NCBI GenBank assembly: GCA_036897095.1
Contig: JAYMSP010000097.1
Coordinates: 1 to 64,000, forward strand
Length of the DNA: 64,000 nucleotides
Source: Plantago elongata
Lineage: Eukaryota > Streptophyta > Magnoliopsida > Lamiales > Plantaginaceae
Direction of reading: 5' to 3'
Translations under genes and position numbers: made by a program
The notes under the pieces: generated by a model
The model's database searches: none
Seen by the model: the letters and a program-made list of their open reading frames with translations, nothing else
Told to the model about the DNA's origin: nothing
In this document: piece by piece, positions 1-13,334 of the stretch
Layout of the letters: every line of letters starts with the position of its first letter
Numbering within the stretch: the first letter of the stretch is position 1

Positions 1-43
<43 letters not shown>
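1..43. repeat. (TA)n microsatellite
   Basis: The window opens inside an uninterrupted TA dinucleotide run of at least 21 units. Its true length is unknown because it continues past the left edge. Confidence 0.95.
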
Positions 44-47
<4 letters not shown>

Positions 48-3000
48 AATATTCTAATCAATTGTGAAATTAAAAAATTGTAAAGTGTATGATTGAATAT
101 GAGAAATTAAAAGAACATATTATGTTCAATTGAAGTATTTGATTTAGATTGATTTGATTAGAATTTGTATTCTTATTTTAAAAAAATCACCATTAAGTTA
201 AGTTTTATAGTAAATTAAAGACTTGATTATTATAGCTGGAATTCTGGAAATGTATGAGTTTTCTGGCTATAATTAAAAAAAAAATTGTTACTATATGAAA
301 GAAGCTCCATTTCAACACCGACATATCCATCATTTTCTCAGGAGATGTGAAGTGAAATGTATGGAACTTCAAAAAAAAGTGGATATAAGACTAAGTTTAT
401 TAACCGTGTAAGTTGCACTACATACTAATTCACATGGAATAGATTTCTTATTATTATCATTAACAATATAATCAATACAAGTATACCAGTAGTAGCAAAT
501 AGTATAAATACAATGTATTGTAACAGCGGTGGCTTAAAAATACGATTAATGGAAGTGTGTCAATAAAATCAAGATCTATGAATGTGGTCATTTCATGACT
601 TGATAGTTGAGACACCAAATCTGGCATTAAGCCATGTTTGACTGTTTGATTGGTCAGTGGTAGATAATGTACAATTTGACATTAGTGTTAAAACAAGTGT
701 AGAACTAGAATCTAGAATACATATAAAATAGGCCAAAATTGATGAAATCAAAGTTAAGTGTGAAAACTTAAGAGAGTGAATATATATGAATGATTCATGT
801 GATGCACTCATCCAACGCGTAAGCATGATCCATTGTCTTACTCTTTTAAGAGATCCAACATGGTTTGCGACTCATAACCATAATTACTCCGAATCTTCCA
901 TCTTTCTAGAACTTGTCAATCCATATACATACATTAATGAATACACTTCTCAATAGACTAACTCATAAGTAATCAACTAAACCAGTACAATACGAATGAA
1001 TCATATTTCACTCTGCTACTTGAACAAGCTAGTGTGAACTCTTTGCATACCTAACTACCAAAAGTTGGATTGCAATTCACAAAGAGACATGGTGATAACC
1101 TTCTTTATGTTACAATCTTATTTCACCTTTTATATGTTCCGTGATTGCTCCATTAATTTCATACGTTTTAGATAAAAATATTTATTTATGAAAGACTATT
1201 CTAGATTGTAATGTATAATTGACCATGCACATTAATGGATACACTTCATTTTTCACATAATATGTGTCTTTGTACACACAACAAGAAATTTCAGTCGATA
1301 AATACATGAGATTTTATACAAATTAAATGTATAAAGATTACGTAAAACTCTATTGAACTTTGGTCATTGTGGCTGTTGTGCTAGCATCTGTATAGCGTAA
1401 CATAATTGATCAATTTCTTTTGTTAGGTATTAGGATAATTATTAGTGCAAAATGCCTGTAATCCAGATACTATTGTGCAAATTTCCAAATTAAGAGAAAA
1501 GTAGTAAGTTGAACTCTTGAAGCCAATTGGTGGTGTCCGAACATGACACACATATGAGTTGACTCAGCAGCCAGAATTATTAGATAACTTAAGACAAGTA
1601 TATTTCTCGTTGTAATCCAGTTATTTAATTTGACAACTATAATCATATGTACGAATTAAACAAGTAGTGATTGTCAACTAAAACAACGCAACTGATGAGA
1701 TTATATATCGTGGAGCTCAAGTTAAATCCGATCTGAAACTAATTAATTAATCTGTTGGTCTGAAACAAATGGCTGTAACTTGTTCCATGCAAGTTGGTCC
1801 TTACTGGACCAGTGTATATGATCGAGTATACATTATACAACGCGTTAATTAATTCCTCTCCAAAGATTAATCAAAAGGTTCGTTCACATGTTGATTGTTG
1901 CATGCAACATTTGAATGTATATATATATGACCTAATTTGCAATTTGTTGGGATCATTCTCACAAGATTTATGGACGAATTGGGATATAATTTGAGTGGAA
2001 TTGAATTTTTTTTATACAAAATGTTCAATTTGAATGGGGAGATGATCATTCCAGCAGTATAACAAATAGCTCTTTAGATATTTGTAATGAATTAATGTCG
2101 GCATTACAGTTAGGAAGTTTCAGCCTTTTAAATTTATCGATGATTCTTATGATCCACTTGATTATCAATAAAAAAATTCTTCATATTTAAATATATTTAT
2201 ACTAATTATTATATTGGATGTTGGCTGGCATTTAAATTATTCATATTATCTTAAAGTCTTTTTTCATTTTTATATGGACGCCCAATTCTAGCTGAAATTT
2301 AGATTAATATCAAGGATAACTTCTTCCAAGAGCCAAGCAGAGCCTTTATTGAGAGTTGAGATCCTAAACTCCGCCTTTCTAATTTCAAACTACATAAATC
2401 TAGACCAAGCCAGGTAAAAGTGTCAAACTAATAATACTATTATACTAGCATTAAGATTCATTTTTAGCATGCTAGCTAATTGATCATGTGAATGAAACAC
2501 AATATGTAGTTTTGCTTTGTGCTGGAAACAAAGACCATTAATTACCCATGAGGGGAATCGTGTTCATAGGAAACCCAATTTGCACTTGCCTAATTTTCTG
2601 AACTGGCCAAATCATGGAAACATGGGAAGAAAAAAGTGCCCTATTGAGAAACATTGAACTGCAATTGCCAATTGGCCCTGAGGTTTTTTCTTTTTTTTTT
2701 TTTCTTTTCATTCTCGCCAAAAGGTCCTCTTTAGTTTCTATTCCACACCATTCACGTCCATTTCCGATTTTGATGGATCGATGCAATGGACAAACGACAT
2801 GAATTAGCCGCAGTCGAGCAGGTTGATCGATCAGCATCAGCAAGGTTGAAAAGATAAATCTTGAATGTCCGAAGTCCAAGCATGACATTGAAGTAGGGCT
2901 ATACTATGTGAAAGATTTTCAAAGCTTCTACTTTGTGTATTTGAAGTATTCTACTATGTTGTCATACTACTACTACTATTATTAAATGATAAAGTCTAAT

Positions 3001-3423
3001 GCTAGAACGGTATTTCACATTATATACTTTAAATTTAAACTAGTTTCAGTGTTCTTCTTACATCCTTTTCAAATTTTCGTTTTACGTCTTACAAATTACA
3101 TGTAAATAGTGCATTATCGAATGGTGTTAAAATCCATTTAGTTTTCTAGTTGGTGGCTTTCTTTTCTTCTGATTTTTCTGATAGAGAAAACAAAGGGTCT
3201 TAAAATCGATTAGGCACAATCTTGAATTTGTTTACAATTTTGTTAAACAAATGTTTAATTTTCTGAGCCTCTTTAAATCTAGAAGCAAACTCACGTTTTA
3301 ATGACCAAATGGGTGACCAATCTGTATATCAAATTTTGACTAGAAAATTATACTCCTTGCAGTTGAGATTTGAACAAAAGGCCTAACTAACACCTAACAA
3401 CTAGCAACGTTGTCAATTACTAG
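44..3423. other. Gene-free AT-rich intergenic DNA
   Basis: No open frame here is long or resembles a known protein, and no splice-linked exon set can be built on either strand. The short frames near 593-826, 1794-2049 and 2538-2888 have no recognisable motif and look like chance. I see no terminal repeats either. It probably consists of old, unrecognisable repeats. Confidence 0.6.
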
Positions 3424-3663
3424 TAATCCCTCCGCCCCATTTCAAACAAACGAAACAAATCTTAAACACATAACTTTTAAAAATATATATAATATGTGGT
3501 TAAGAATGAGTTTTGAGATAGAAAAATACATGCGGACTCAATAATGTGTGGTGGAAAAGAGTTGTATTGTGAAGTTATTGTCAAAAATAAAAAAAAATAT
3601 TTCGTTATTAACGGGACGTTGAAAACGAAAATATGTTTCGTTTCAAATGGTAGGAGGGCAGTA
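3424..3663. mobile_element. Stowaway-like MITE
   Basis: This element of about 240 bp is bounded by TA on both sides. Its ends are imperfect inverted repeats: the left end reads CCCTCCGCCCCATTTCAAAC and the right end, reversed, reads much the same. CTCCCTCCGTCC-type ends with a TA target duplication are typical of plant Stowaway (Tc1/mariner-derived) MITEs. It has no coding capacity. Its right half is related to the fragment at 17782-17921. Confidence 0.75.
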
Positions 3664-4829
3664 CTGATTAAACAATGATCAACATGTATATCAAAGTCAT
3701 GACTCGTGCCGAACAGCAGCTTGTCAACCACTGTGACGCGAGATGCAGCGTTTCATCAGTGTATATACACTAATCGACTGATGAGTCCCTAAATGCGGCC
3801 GATCGAAATACAAGATTACTCACTTACATTTCAAGATGTTTCGATTCAAATTCTATATTACTTACTACTCTTTATTGGAAATTTAAATACTCACTTACAT
3901 AAATGATAAACCTATAGGCAGGTACGGTTATTCAATTATTTCTTAGTAGAATAATATGCTAGGTTGACCGTAACATGTCATGCTAATAGAGAACCCTGAG
4001 TTCCGGTTGAAATAAAAACTTCCACAAATTAAGATTAACCCAAGGTTTTTATTATTGATCAAGGCGCAATTAATTTCAGCTCAAATTATCAAATGGCAGA
4101 GTTGAGTTGTACTAGGTCTTTATGTTGATTGATTGGAACGTGTAAGCATACTCACTATATGATACTTTTTGCCTTTAGTTTAAAGACTTGTAAGCATGTA
4201 TCAACATGGCAACATGGGGCTCTAGAAGTTGAGACCCAAGTGTTGAATTTCGAGTTGTGCAGGTCCAAGTTTGTTTTCTCTATCTAGCTTGAGGCTGACA
4301 CTTAGTTGGAAGTAATATCGATAACGAAATGCAGCTTCGTTGATGATACACTTCATCTCTAATTAATAGATTGGAGGTTTGAGTCACCGGTCGTTTATAA
4401 AAAAAAAAGAAAAAAATTGGAAGTAATATCTGCCTCAAGGCAAGTAGTAGTATTGATTTTTTAGCAACCCAGTTGACCATTATGTCCTAACTAGTTAATC
4501 ATGTTCTCATGTTCATGATGTAGTTCAGCTTATAGTTCCACTAGATGCAGGAGACCGTTTGCTCTATTATGAAAGGGAGCTAGAAACAACAGTTATTTCA
4601 AGAAAATATAAATTTTAATTTTAAAGATAAGCTCGTTTATTTTGAAATTATACGTTGAATATATTTATCATCTTGAGAAAGTACATAGTCAATCGTATGG
4701 ACCAATATGATTGGACTTTTTGATCTCAATCAAACTAGTTGATGTATCGTTAAGCGTTTCTTTTCTCCCTTCTCCTCCGTAAAAGTAAAACTTCACAGGT
4801 ATGAACTGGAGATAGATTTTTAAAATATA
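3664..4829. other. Intergenic DNA, nothing recognised
   Basis: There is no coding signal. A short imperfect hairpin lies near 3750-3790 (CATCAGT facing ACTGATG), with a smaller perfect AGTG/CACT stem inside it. I cannot give it a role. Confidence 0.5.
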
Positions 4830-5257
4830 TTATACAGTAATACACGTTCATTTTATTTATTATATAATGATTATATATTTTTTGTATACCTTGCAATGAC
4901 TACTTATTTATAAAATATACTCCTGTCAATTTTTTTACTCCGATTTTGATTAACCATACACGTATATGGTATCTCACGCGTTCTACACATTGACTTTGTA
5001 TTTTTTGAATTTCTTTTATAAAATAATTTTTGAGATTCAATCACGATATGAGATGTGTCAAGTGCTTGAGATATTTTCGACGCTTGATGCACTTTCAACG
5101 TGTGAATTACCTTCAACACGTGTAATAAATCACCAAATTGGAGCAAAAAAATAATCGGGGTATAACTTTTGAACAAGTGGTCATTGTGAGATATACAAAA
5201 AATACATAGTCATTGTGTAGTATATAAAATAAATGTGTATCACTTTACAGTAAGAAC
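4830..5257. mobile_element. Inverted-repeat (MITE-like) element with about 125 bp arms
   Basis: The left arm (about 4830-4960) and right arm (about 5125-5257) are imperfect inverted repeats over most of their length. Shared words include TGTATTTTTTGTAT-type runs, the CAATGACTA word, and in the inner part a T-run followed by a CTCC(A/G)ATTT word. The unique centre is about 160 bp and non-coding. Long arms relative to the centre recall Mutator-type MITEs or foldback elements. I could not define a clean target-site duplication, so the superfamily is open. Confidence 0.6.
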
Positions 5258-6089
5258 TTTCAGATTCATGGGTGATCGGTCCTCTCTTGCTTAGCCTACT
5301 AGTTTGGGATGCTTGCACGGTAACGATATAGGCTACTCTTTACTCCATCTATATATTGTTTAAGAGTGATGGACTATCCAACATGAGAAGCATACATCAT
5401 GGGCAAAAATTCTATGTAACAAATTCTTTCCTCAAACAATTGATTTCTAAATAATCCTATTTTGTAGAGGAAATTAAACCATGCATGCAACTTCATTTAA
5501 TCATATCCATCATATTGTTATGGTGAAAATATAATATTCCTATTTATAATGAAAAAGAAAATAATATAGTCACAAGACTCAAGACTCGCAAGTCACAACG
5601 TCATAAATAACAAATAAAAGAAGTATACCATGGGTGTTAATTTGAATTGATTCACTTGCTTCCTTTTGAAAATTCACATAAAATCTGTTTGGCAGATTTG
5701 AATCTATCCATTTTTTAAACTAATAAGGCGTCTTTTGCAGATAAATTTGTTTAATCTAACAAACTGAGTATCTGCCAAGAATAAATAAAAGAATATTGAA
5801 CATGCTGCTAATTTGATGGATTTATTTGTCGAAGTGTTAATATTTGATGTAATAATATACTCACGTATATACTTGACCATTCAACACTAGACACCGGGTT
5901 AACCCAATTTTTTTAATTATGTATACATGTGTAAAAAACATTCATCTTTCCGCTACATTTATATGTACAATATTATTGATTATCAGTAAATAAAATCTAA
6001 CTTGCCTTATTTCTTTTTTATGATTTATTTTTTACGTTTCGATCGATATTATCTGCAAATATGGAAGGTCAGTGTCAATACACATTTGT
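5258..6089. other. Intergenic DNA, nothing recognised
   Basis: AT-rich sequence with no coding signal or terminal repeats that I can see. Confidence 0.5.
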
Positions 6090-6760
6090 ATTTGACTTCC
6101 ATAATAAAGTTATTCTTGATCCGACCAACGAAATCATACATTAAGTCAACGACTAAATTATGTCTCTTTTACCTGGTGATGCAACTGAGTTCATGAATTC
6201 CGATAGCATATACCATGATGAAGATGTTATTATCAATAGAGAAGATGTTTATTATGTCGAGTTCCTAAACGATATTAGGACCTATGGTATACTAAATCGT
6301 ATAATCCTACTTAAGGTGGGTTGTCCTTTAATGCTTCTTCGCAACATCAGTCAGTCCTCGAAGCTCTGCAATGGAACTCGGTTGATTGTTACCTTAATTG
6401 GCAATCACGTTATCTATGTGACGAACATCGGAAAGCAGGTTTATATACCTAGGATGACACTCACACCTTATGATCACCTTACCAAGTTTAATATTAGATT
6501 TCGGCGAAGGAAATTTTCAATATTCGTTTGGTATGCGATGACTATAAACAAGAGTCAGGGATAATCGTTATCTAATGTTGGACTATACCTCCTAAAGGCT
6601 ATTTTTAGTCATGGCCAGCTCTATGTGGACTCTTTCTAGAGTCTCAAGCACGATAGGTCTATAGGTTTTAGCACTGGATGAGAAAGTCAATATAACATAC
6701 AAGACTACTGACTACGAATGTCATGTATAAAGAGGTGTTTAGAGAACTTTGAGGTATGTT
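6090..6760 (+). pseudogene. Helitron helicase (PIF1-like C-terminal part), decayed
   Basis: One frame reads through pieces typical of the C-terminal half of plant Helitron RepHel helicases: an ILDPTNE-like start, then SLLPGDATEF, a GCPLMLLRNI block followed by LCNGTRLIV, an IPRMTLTP block, and the final motif AMTINKSQG. After it comes SLSNVGLYL and SHGQLYV. Two in-frame stops lie before the SLLPGDATEF block and more follow the KSQG motif. The Rep domain, most of the helicase and the Helitron ends are absent or unrecognised. It is a dead fragment and not a host gene. Confidence 0.8.
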
Positions 6761-7027
6761 TTATTATATTAAATAAATCTAACTTTAAATCATTCAAAGT
6801 TACTATTTTAATTTCAACACTTATCAATTTTTTATCTATATTTTTGTAGATGGTTGTTGTTGATGTATCTTCCGTAGTTGTTATACATGGATTCTGCATT
6901 CTTTATAAAATAATTCAATGTATTAATATGGTTATATGACTTTTAAAAAATTCGTATGTTTTTTTAAACTTAATTCTAATTGAAAGTTAAACATGTAGTG
7001 GCAACGCCACGAGTTAGTACTATTAAG

Positions 7028-7260
7028 TACTCCCTCGTCCTGGTTTGGAAGTCTCGCTTTCCATTTTTAAATGTTCCGGTTTGGAAGTCCCGCTCCCTTA
7101 AACAGAAAATCTATATTCTATTTTATATTTTATCTATCATACTTTATTTACTATTTCTCCTACTTTATCCCATCACATTTATAATTTATTACCTTATTTT
7201 CTACTTTAACAAATTTTTTAAAACTTGTGCCCGATTTTACGGGACTTCTAAATCAGAGTA
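7028..7260. mobile_element. Stowaway-like MITE
   Basis: This element of about 230 bp lies between TA dinucleotides. Its left end CTCCCTCGTCCTGGTTTGGA and its right end, containing CGGGACTTCTAAATCAGAG, pair imperfectly when one is reversed. It has no protein-coding content. It ends about 270 bp before the succinyl-CoA ligase start codon and so lies in or near that promoter. Confidence 0.65.
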
Positions 7261-7528
7261 TATATTTTAACACTTTCCGACATGTGTAAGTAAATGCAAA
7301 CTCGGTTGATGCAGTAGAAATTGAGATTAGAAAGATTAGTAACTAGGGGACCAAAAGTGAAATATAGCACAAATTGAGCTTCCACTGAGTGAAACTTTTT
7401 CACCATTTCCCAGCTTTTAGGCCATTGCAGAATAATTGAATCGATTGACCCCTTCTTCATCTTCATCTTCTCTGCATTTCTCTCCTGTAAACCTAAATTT
7501 CCATTGATAGAATAGATCGATCGGATCC

Positions 7529-10500
7529 ATGTCTCGTCAAGCGACGAAGCTGATCGGAAATCTATCGTCTCGGCTGCTTAACCCTAGCAAGCAGCTTCAG
7601 CAACACCGCAACTTCGCATCTCCTCCTCCGCCGCCCGCCGTCTTCGTCGATAAGAACACCCGTGTCATCTGCCAAGGAATCACCGGAAAAACCGGCACGT
7701 TTCATACTGAGCAGGCTATTGAGTATGGCACTAAGATGGTATGCACATTTTCGATCGCTTTTCAGATTTTGTAATTTCAGTTGCTTGTAAGCTTATTCAT
7801 TTATTTCTGGCATAAAGTAATCGATTAATGGTTGTGTATGTAAACAATCCAGTCATTTTGTATGGTTTTGGCACGGGATAATATTGTTTGGGATCTGATA
7901 GTGAATGACTGCATTTTGTTTTGAGAAATGTAGTGACTAACATTGTATTGTATAGCTGTATTGTTGTTAGTTAAACTTAGTAATATGCTATTATCTGTTA
8001 GTGGTTGGTTACTAACTCACTATGGTGGATGGGATGGGATGCCATGTTTGAATGGGATGATATGCTAAAGAACCTCGGGGTAATATACTTGCTGTCATGA
8101 CGCTTACTAAGCTGCAATTCATGGGTAATAATGTGATATCCTTGGAAGAGTTTTTCAGTAAATGTTTAGTGGCTGTACTGGCTACTGGGTGAGTGAAACT
8201 ACCTCGAAGCAGTGCCAAGTAATTTTTCTGGTATTCTTATGGTTTGATATTTGTTACGGCATGCATAGGTTGGAGGTGTTACCCCAAAAAAGGGTGGAAC
8301 GGAGCATCTCGGACTTCCTGTTTTCAACAGTGTTGCTGAAGCGAAAGCTGAAACAAAGGCCAATGCATCAGTGATTTACGTTCCTCCCCCTTTTGCAGCG
8401 AAAGCTATTTTGGAGTCTCTGGAGGCGGAACTAGACCTTATTGTTTGCATCACAGAGGGAATACCACAGCATGACATGGTATAATAGCTGCACTTTCTAA
8501 TAATTATTGCTTCTCCCTTCGTAGCATATGCAATCCATAACCTTACTTCAGGTAGATTTCACACCAAATGCAACTTGAGGTACTCTTAGAGCTAATATGA
8601 GTTTTTCCATTGGAAACTGGCAGGTGCGTGTAAAAGCTGCACTTAACCAGCAATCAAAGACTCGACTCATTGGTCCAAATTGCCCTGGCATTATTAAACC
8701 TGGAGAGTGCAAGATAGGGATTATGCCAGGATACATTCACAAACCAGGGCGTATCGGCATTGTGTCACGATCTGGTACATTGACATATGAAGCGGTGAGA
8801 TTCATTTTCCCTTGGAAATTTATCATTTCAAAATGTTGTTCACCTACAGATCGTCATTTAACTTCTCCAACTAAACTAAAGTAATATCCCATGGCTTGTA
8901 TGCTTATCTTCTCAGTTTATCTTAATTGGGACTCTCATGTTATGTTTATGAAAATCTGTACTCTACAACTCTGTATTCATTTTTTCAAATATAATCTCTA
9001 TGAATAGGTTTTCTTACTTAATTTGAGTGTGCGATGGGAGAGGACAAGTATGTGAGTTATGACATTCTATTTTAAATTTTAATTGGATAACTAACGAACA
9101 GAAAATTAACAGAGATGAAATGGAATAAACATGAAGAATGACCATGTGTATGAGTGAAATGTTAATTATACTGTCGCTGGAATGGTGTTGCTTGACAAAA
9201 AAGGGGAGAAAAAACTCTGAGAACAAGTTGTACAAAAAATAAAAAAGATCTTAGAATAAGTTGTTCAGTTGTACTTGAGGCATCATTTACCTTTATCAAC
9301 AATGAATGGTCTCGATAAATTTGTTGAAACTAATTTTTTGTTGTAGTAGTCTCTATTTTTCTGTGGGTTTCCGCAATCTCTGTATGATTTTGTTTATCTG
9401 TATAGGTTTTCCAAACAACTGCTGTGGGGCTTGGGCAATCAACTTGTGTAGGAATTGGTGGAGATCCTTTCAACGGAACTAATTTTGTTGATTGTGTAGA
9501 GAAGTTTCTTGTGGATCCTCAGACTGAAGGTAATGCTTGTAAACCTGTCTCTTTTGTGATGAAACTTGATTACAGGTGATTCTTTACCGTTTGAATGACT
9601 TCAGTTTTTTATTACTCTGCTCTATCTTTGAATGGTGAACACTTTTGTGGAGATAACTGAAACAGTCTTTATACTGAAAACATTCACAAAGGAATTTCAT
9701 TTGTTTTTTATTCTTGATGTGCCATGTTCACTGGTAGGTAGTAAAATTTTAATCCCCCCTTGTATGTCCTCTTAATTTTTTGGGATTATTGTTCTTAAAC
9801 ACTTGGTGCCACCAGCAAAGGTTCAAGTTGTAAGGAACAACAATATTGCATCTGTGTGGAGTGGATTCTACAATCAATGGAAGGGAGGTAAAAAAAAATC
9901 CCAGAGGCATTTTAAAGTAAAATAAGAGAACCACATAAGTGTTCTATGGCTATTACCTTTTTTTAAGGGTGAAGAAACTGTGACTTACATAAGACTGATG
10001 GAGCTGCTGATGTTATATTGGATGCATAGTAACATTAGAGTGGATATGGTATGAAACAAAGGCATTTGTCCTAATGAAGTGTAGTTTCAACAAAAGAGAG
10101 AATGTGACTTTACTTCCACTAGTTTAGTCATATATAACATAGGCATGTGGATGCAGCTAACCACTAATTGGAGTTCATGGACTTTTGTGTTTTCAACAAT
10201 GCAAGATGAGGGGGTAGGGATCTAGACATCTAGTTAAAAGCAATACAGCAGGCGTGGATCTATTGATGGAGAGCAGCAAATTTGGAAGATTCACACACTC
10301 AATAGTCAATACCAAGTTAATCATCCTGTGTTTCATGTGGGCAAAAAGTCTATGCTGCTGTGTACTTATTTCTGCCCTAGTGCTCTTCCTGCTCTACTGT
10401 AACTAAAGTGCTAACAATGTTAGAGACTGTTCCTTATTTATATTTTATGTGTCAGGTATCATTCTTATTGGTGAGATAGGTGGTACTGCAGAGGAGGACG

Positions 10501-11808
10501 CCGCAGCTCTTATAAAGGTTAGGAGCTTACAATTGCCTTGATTATTTAGTGAAAGAACGGCATGGCCATCTAAATGGATGTGTTGGTGAGCTTTAAGGGA
10601 TTGATGTTTAGTTTGATCAAATTTGCTTCAGAATTAGGAAATGAACACGTGTGAGACGAAGTATCTTTGCAAATTTCTTAAGTTGTACTCCCTCCGTCCC
10701 AGAAGAAATGTCCATTTGCTTTTGGACTCGGTGTTTAATGCGCAGTGTAAAATGTTGGGGGACAAGTGCACATGTGGTGTAAATGGGTTAAAAATGTTGC
10801 GAAAAATAGAAACAAGACATTTGTAGTGGGACGGATATAAAAGGAATATAAGATATTTGTTCTGGGATGGAGTACTGTAGATATGTTATGGGGTGTGTGT
10901 TTTCATAGTATGAAAGAAGCCCCCTATCCCTCTCTGAAAATGTGATTCCAAGATACTTTACCCTTGATCTGAAAAATCTTTACAGCCCTAACCTACAACT
11001 CCAGTTCATCTGTGTTGGTTGCTGCAAGGCTGAGCTCACCTAGAGTGCCACCTTCTCCTATACATCCTTTATCAGATGAGAAAACTTTTGCCCAACATTT
11101 CTTCTCCGACACTGTATTAGCCTGACCTACCTATTACTTGGTAGTCTTTTGTTATTATTTGCATGATTCTGGGACTTACCCCACCTGAATTTGTCACTTT
11201 TACAGGCGAGCGGCACTGATAAGCCCGTAGTTGCTTTTATTGCTGGACTTACTGCCCCACCTGGTCGGAGAATGGGTCATGCAGGAGGTATGGTGTTCTC
11301 TTTCCTAATGATGCTGGTTAAATACATCCAAGAGAATGGGATATTTTGAACTGCTTGTATTTATGCTGCAGATCTGCGTAAATATGATTTACCTTTAAAT
11401 TTTTATTGCATTTTGAAATCTTAATTGTGAACTTTAAGCTGCCATTGTGAAAGTTCAATATATTTAGTCTTGTACTCTAGTATAAGAATTGGAAACTGTC
11501 AATGTTAACAGATTTGCACCTAAATGAACCATGTAATTGTATGCATTGATCATATAGTACTGTATATATGTGAAGACTTATAACAGGTGGAAATCAGTTC
11601 GTTGCATGAAAACGGTCATCTCTTCTTGACCCTGTGTGATTCTTCTCATGTTTTTTAATTTTAATATGCAGCTATTGTATCTGGAGGCAAGGGAACTGCA
11701 CAAGACAAAATCAAGACCTTGAGAGAAGCTGGGGCTACTGTTGTCGAGTCCCCTGCCAAGATTGGAACTGCAATGCTTGAAGTCTTTAAACAGAGAGGTC
11801 TTGTCTGA
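7529..11808 (+). CDS. Succinyl-CoA ligase (ADP-forming) alpha subunit, mitochondrial
   Basis: This subunit binds CoA and carries the phosphohistidine of the TCA-cycle enzyme that converts succinyl-CoA and ADP to succinate, CoA and ATP in the mitochondrial matrix. Seven exons: 7529-7738, 8269-8478, 8624-8794, 9406-9529, 10456-10517, 11206-11287 and 11672-11808. They encode 331 residues, close to the usual plant length. The first 40 or so residues are rich in Arg, Ser and Gln with almost no acidic residues, as in a mitochondrial presequence. The Rossmann-type CoA-binding start ([20 protein letters not shown]) follows. The phosphohistidine lies in GRRMGHAGA (His about 284). The partner beta subunit is not in the window. 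Introns 1, 4 and 5 are long, and intron 5 carries a MITE. The start is the first ATG before the presequence. Identity is very secure. Confidence 0.96.
10686..10874. mobile_element. Stowaway MITE inside intron 5 of the succinyl-CoA ligase gene
   Basis: A 189 bp element between TA dinucleotides, with ends CTCCCTCCGTCCCAGAAGAA and TTGTTCTGGGATGGAG, which are inverted copies of each other. This is the cleanest Stowaway copy in the window. The interior has the block AAAAATAGAAACAAGACATT shared with the decayed copy at about 18488-18672. It lies wholly in the intron and leaves the exons unaffected. Confidence 0.9.
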
Positions 11809-13262
11809 GCCATTGAGTTCAACCGATCATTTTTTTCTTCTCACAGATTTTTCCCCTTTTGGGACGAAAATTTCCTAGTTATGTTGGTCACGGGAAGCCA
11901 TTTATATAAAGATAAAGATGAGAAGCAGACAAAATTCTGCAGTACATTCTTGTTGGCGAGTCGCCAGAAACCACCCATCAGCTTGATATCATGTTTTGAA
12001 ATGTCATTTTACTCGTGGAAGTAAGTTGGGCAATGCTTTCCTTCGAGGGTTTCTATTCATGTGTTTGCTTTATAATATACCCATAATGCAAGTGATACAA
12101 CTATGGGGTAGGACTATCACATTTAAAACATCTTGAGGCGCAACACTATGATAACTGACAAGTGGAAATCCATTTGATGTGTATGGTGTCACATAGATCA
12201 AAGATATGTTTCAGGATACGTTCCACTTGGTATAAGTGAAATACTGCTAGAGTAAGAATCATTTATTGACATGAACTTTAGGACGGGGTATATAGTTTAG
12301 GTTCGTTTTATATTTGACATGTTTCCCCACAAATAGGTAGTTTTTGGAACTTCAATAGCTCGTTGTGGATGCAGACATGCAGTAATGAACGCTTTATGAA
12401 TAACCCCAAGCAACAAACTACCAACTTGAACTTGTCCTAAACTGTCACAGTCCTCTATTGATAATATCAAGTTGCTAAATTTAAAACGTCGTGATTACTT
12501 GTAGTATCATCAATTCATCACCAGTAGAGCTCAAGTGCGTGTGATTGGGGACTTAAATCCAGTCAAGCAAAGTAGACTATGGGCTTTGACACCAAGACAA
12601 AATTACAAAGGTAGGCAAACTTAATTGCTTCCAATTTTAATATTTTCTTCCACTTGAACTGAATCGTTGAATGAATAAATTAAATCGGTGGCATGTCAAT
12701 TGGCAACGGAGCAGTATGGTGGTTCATCAGCAGAAGCTATTATTAGCTCATCTGCCCCAACAACAAACCAACTCCTAACATTGATTAATTGCTTTCCTTT
12801 TCTACACCGGATTTACATTAATTATTTTGAAGCACCTACATTGTACTTCCCTTCTCTAGGGAAACTAGTTTCGAGTTTTAAAATTTATAAAACTATACAC
12901 GGTGAACATTTATTTTAGAAAACAATTCGTATTTAACAATTAAGAGTCAAAATGCAAATCGCACTTGTATAGATTGGAGACTCGCTATCCATAACTCAAT
13001 AACAATATAAGACTCATTAATTTGACAATATTATTTAATGATCTAAGTGTTACAATGTTAACCTATCTAAGTAGCTATCATTAATTTTTTTATTATTTTT
13101 ACTTTTATATTAATTCGAAAGATACATTGAAATTGAGCCAGAATCTAATCCGAACCGGATGAGTTGAGTGGGACTCAGAGTCGCCAGGCGCGGTATCAAA
13201 TATCCAACTGCTTCGACCCAACTCTCCTTTCATCATTCAAAACACATTTATACACTTCACCC
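11809..13262. other. Intergenic region between succinyl-CoA ligase and ECR
   Basis: It contains the 3' UTR of the upstream gene and the upstream region of ECR. The 12688-12918 frame has no recognisable similarity. I see no RNA gene or clear transposon. Confidence 0.55.
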
Positions 13263-13273
13263 ATTTATATAAC
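13263..13273 (+). promoter_or_regulatory. Candidate TATA box of ECR
   Basis: ATTTATATAAC lies about 65 bp before the ECR start codon, which would give a short 5' UTR of about 30-40 nt. Called from sequence and position only. Confidence 0.45.
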
Positions 13274-13334
13274 GAAACACTTCACCCACTAGATCTCAGC
13301 TGAAAACAGAACCAGATTTTCTGAGATATCGAAG

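Noticed and set aside
2538-2888. Minus-strand open frame of 116 codons
   Set aside because: No start context, splice partners or recognisable motif. The internal lysine-rich run comes from a poly-T stretch.
3735-3815. Hammerhead ribozyme-like core (CTGATGAG with GAAA downstream)
   Set aside because: Stem II does not pair, extra bases precede GAAA, and neither the stem I nor the stem III arrangement nor a cleavage triplet could be placed.
8012-8218. Minus-strand frame in intron 1 of the succinyl-CoA ligase gene
   Set aside because: Wholly intronic, without motif, and easily expected by chance.
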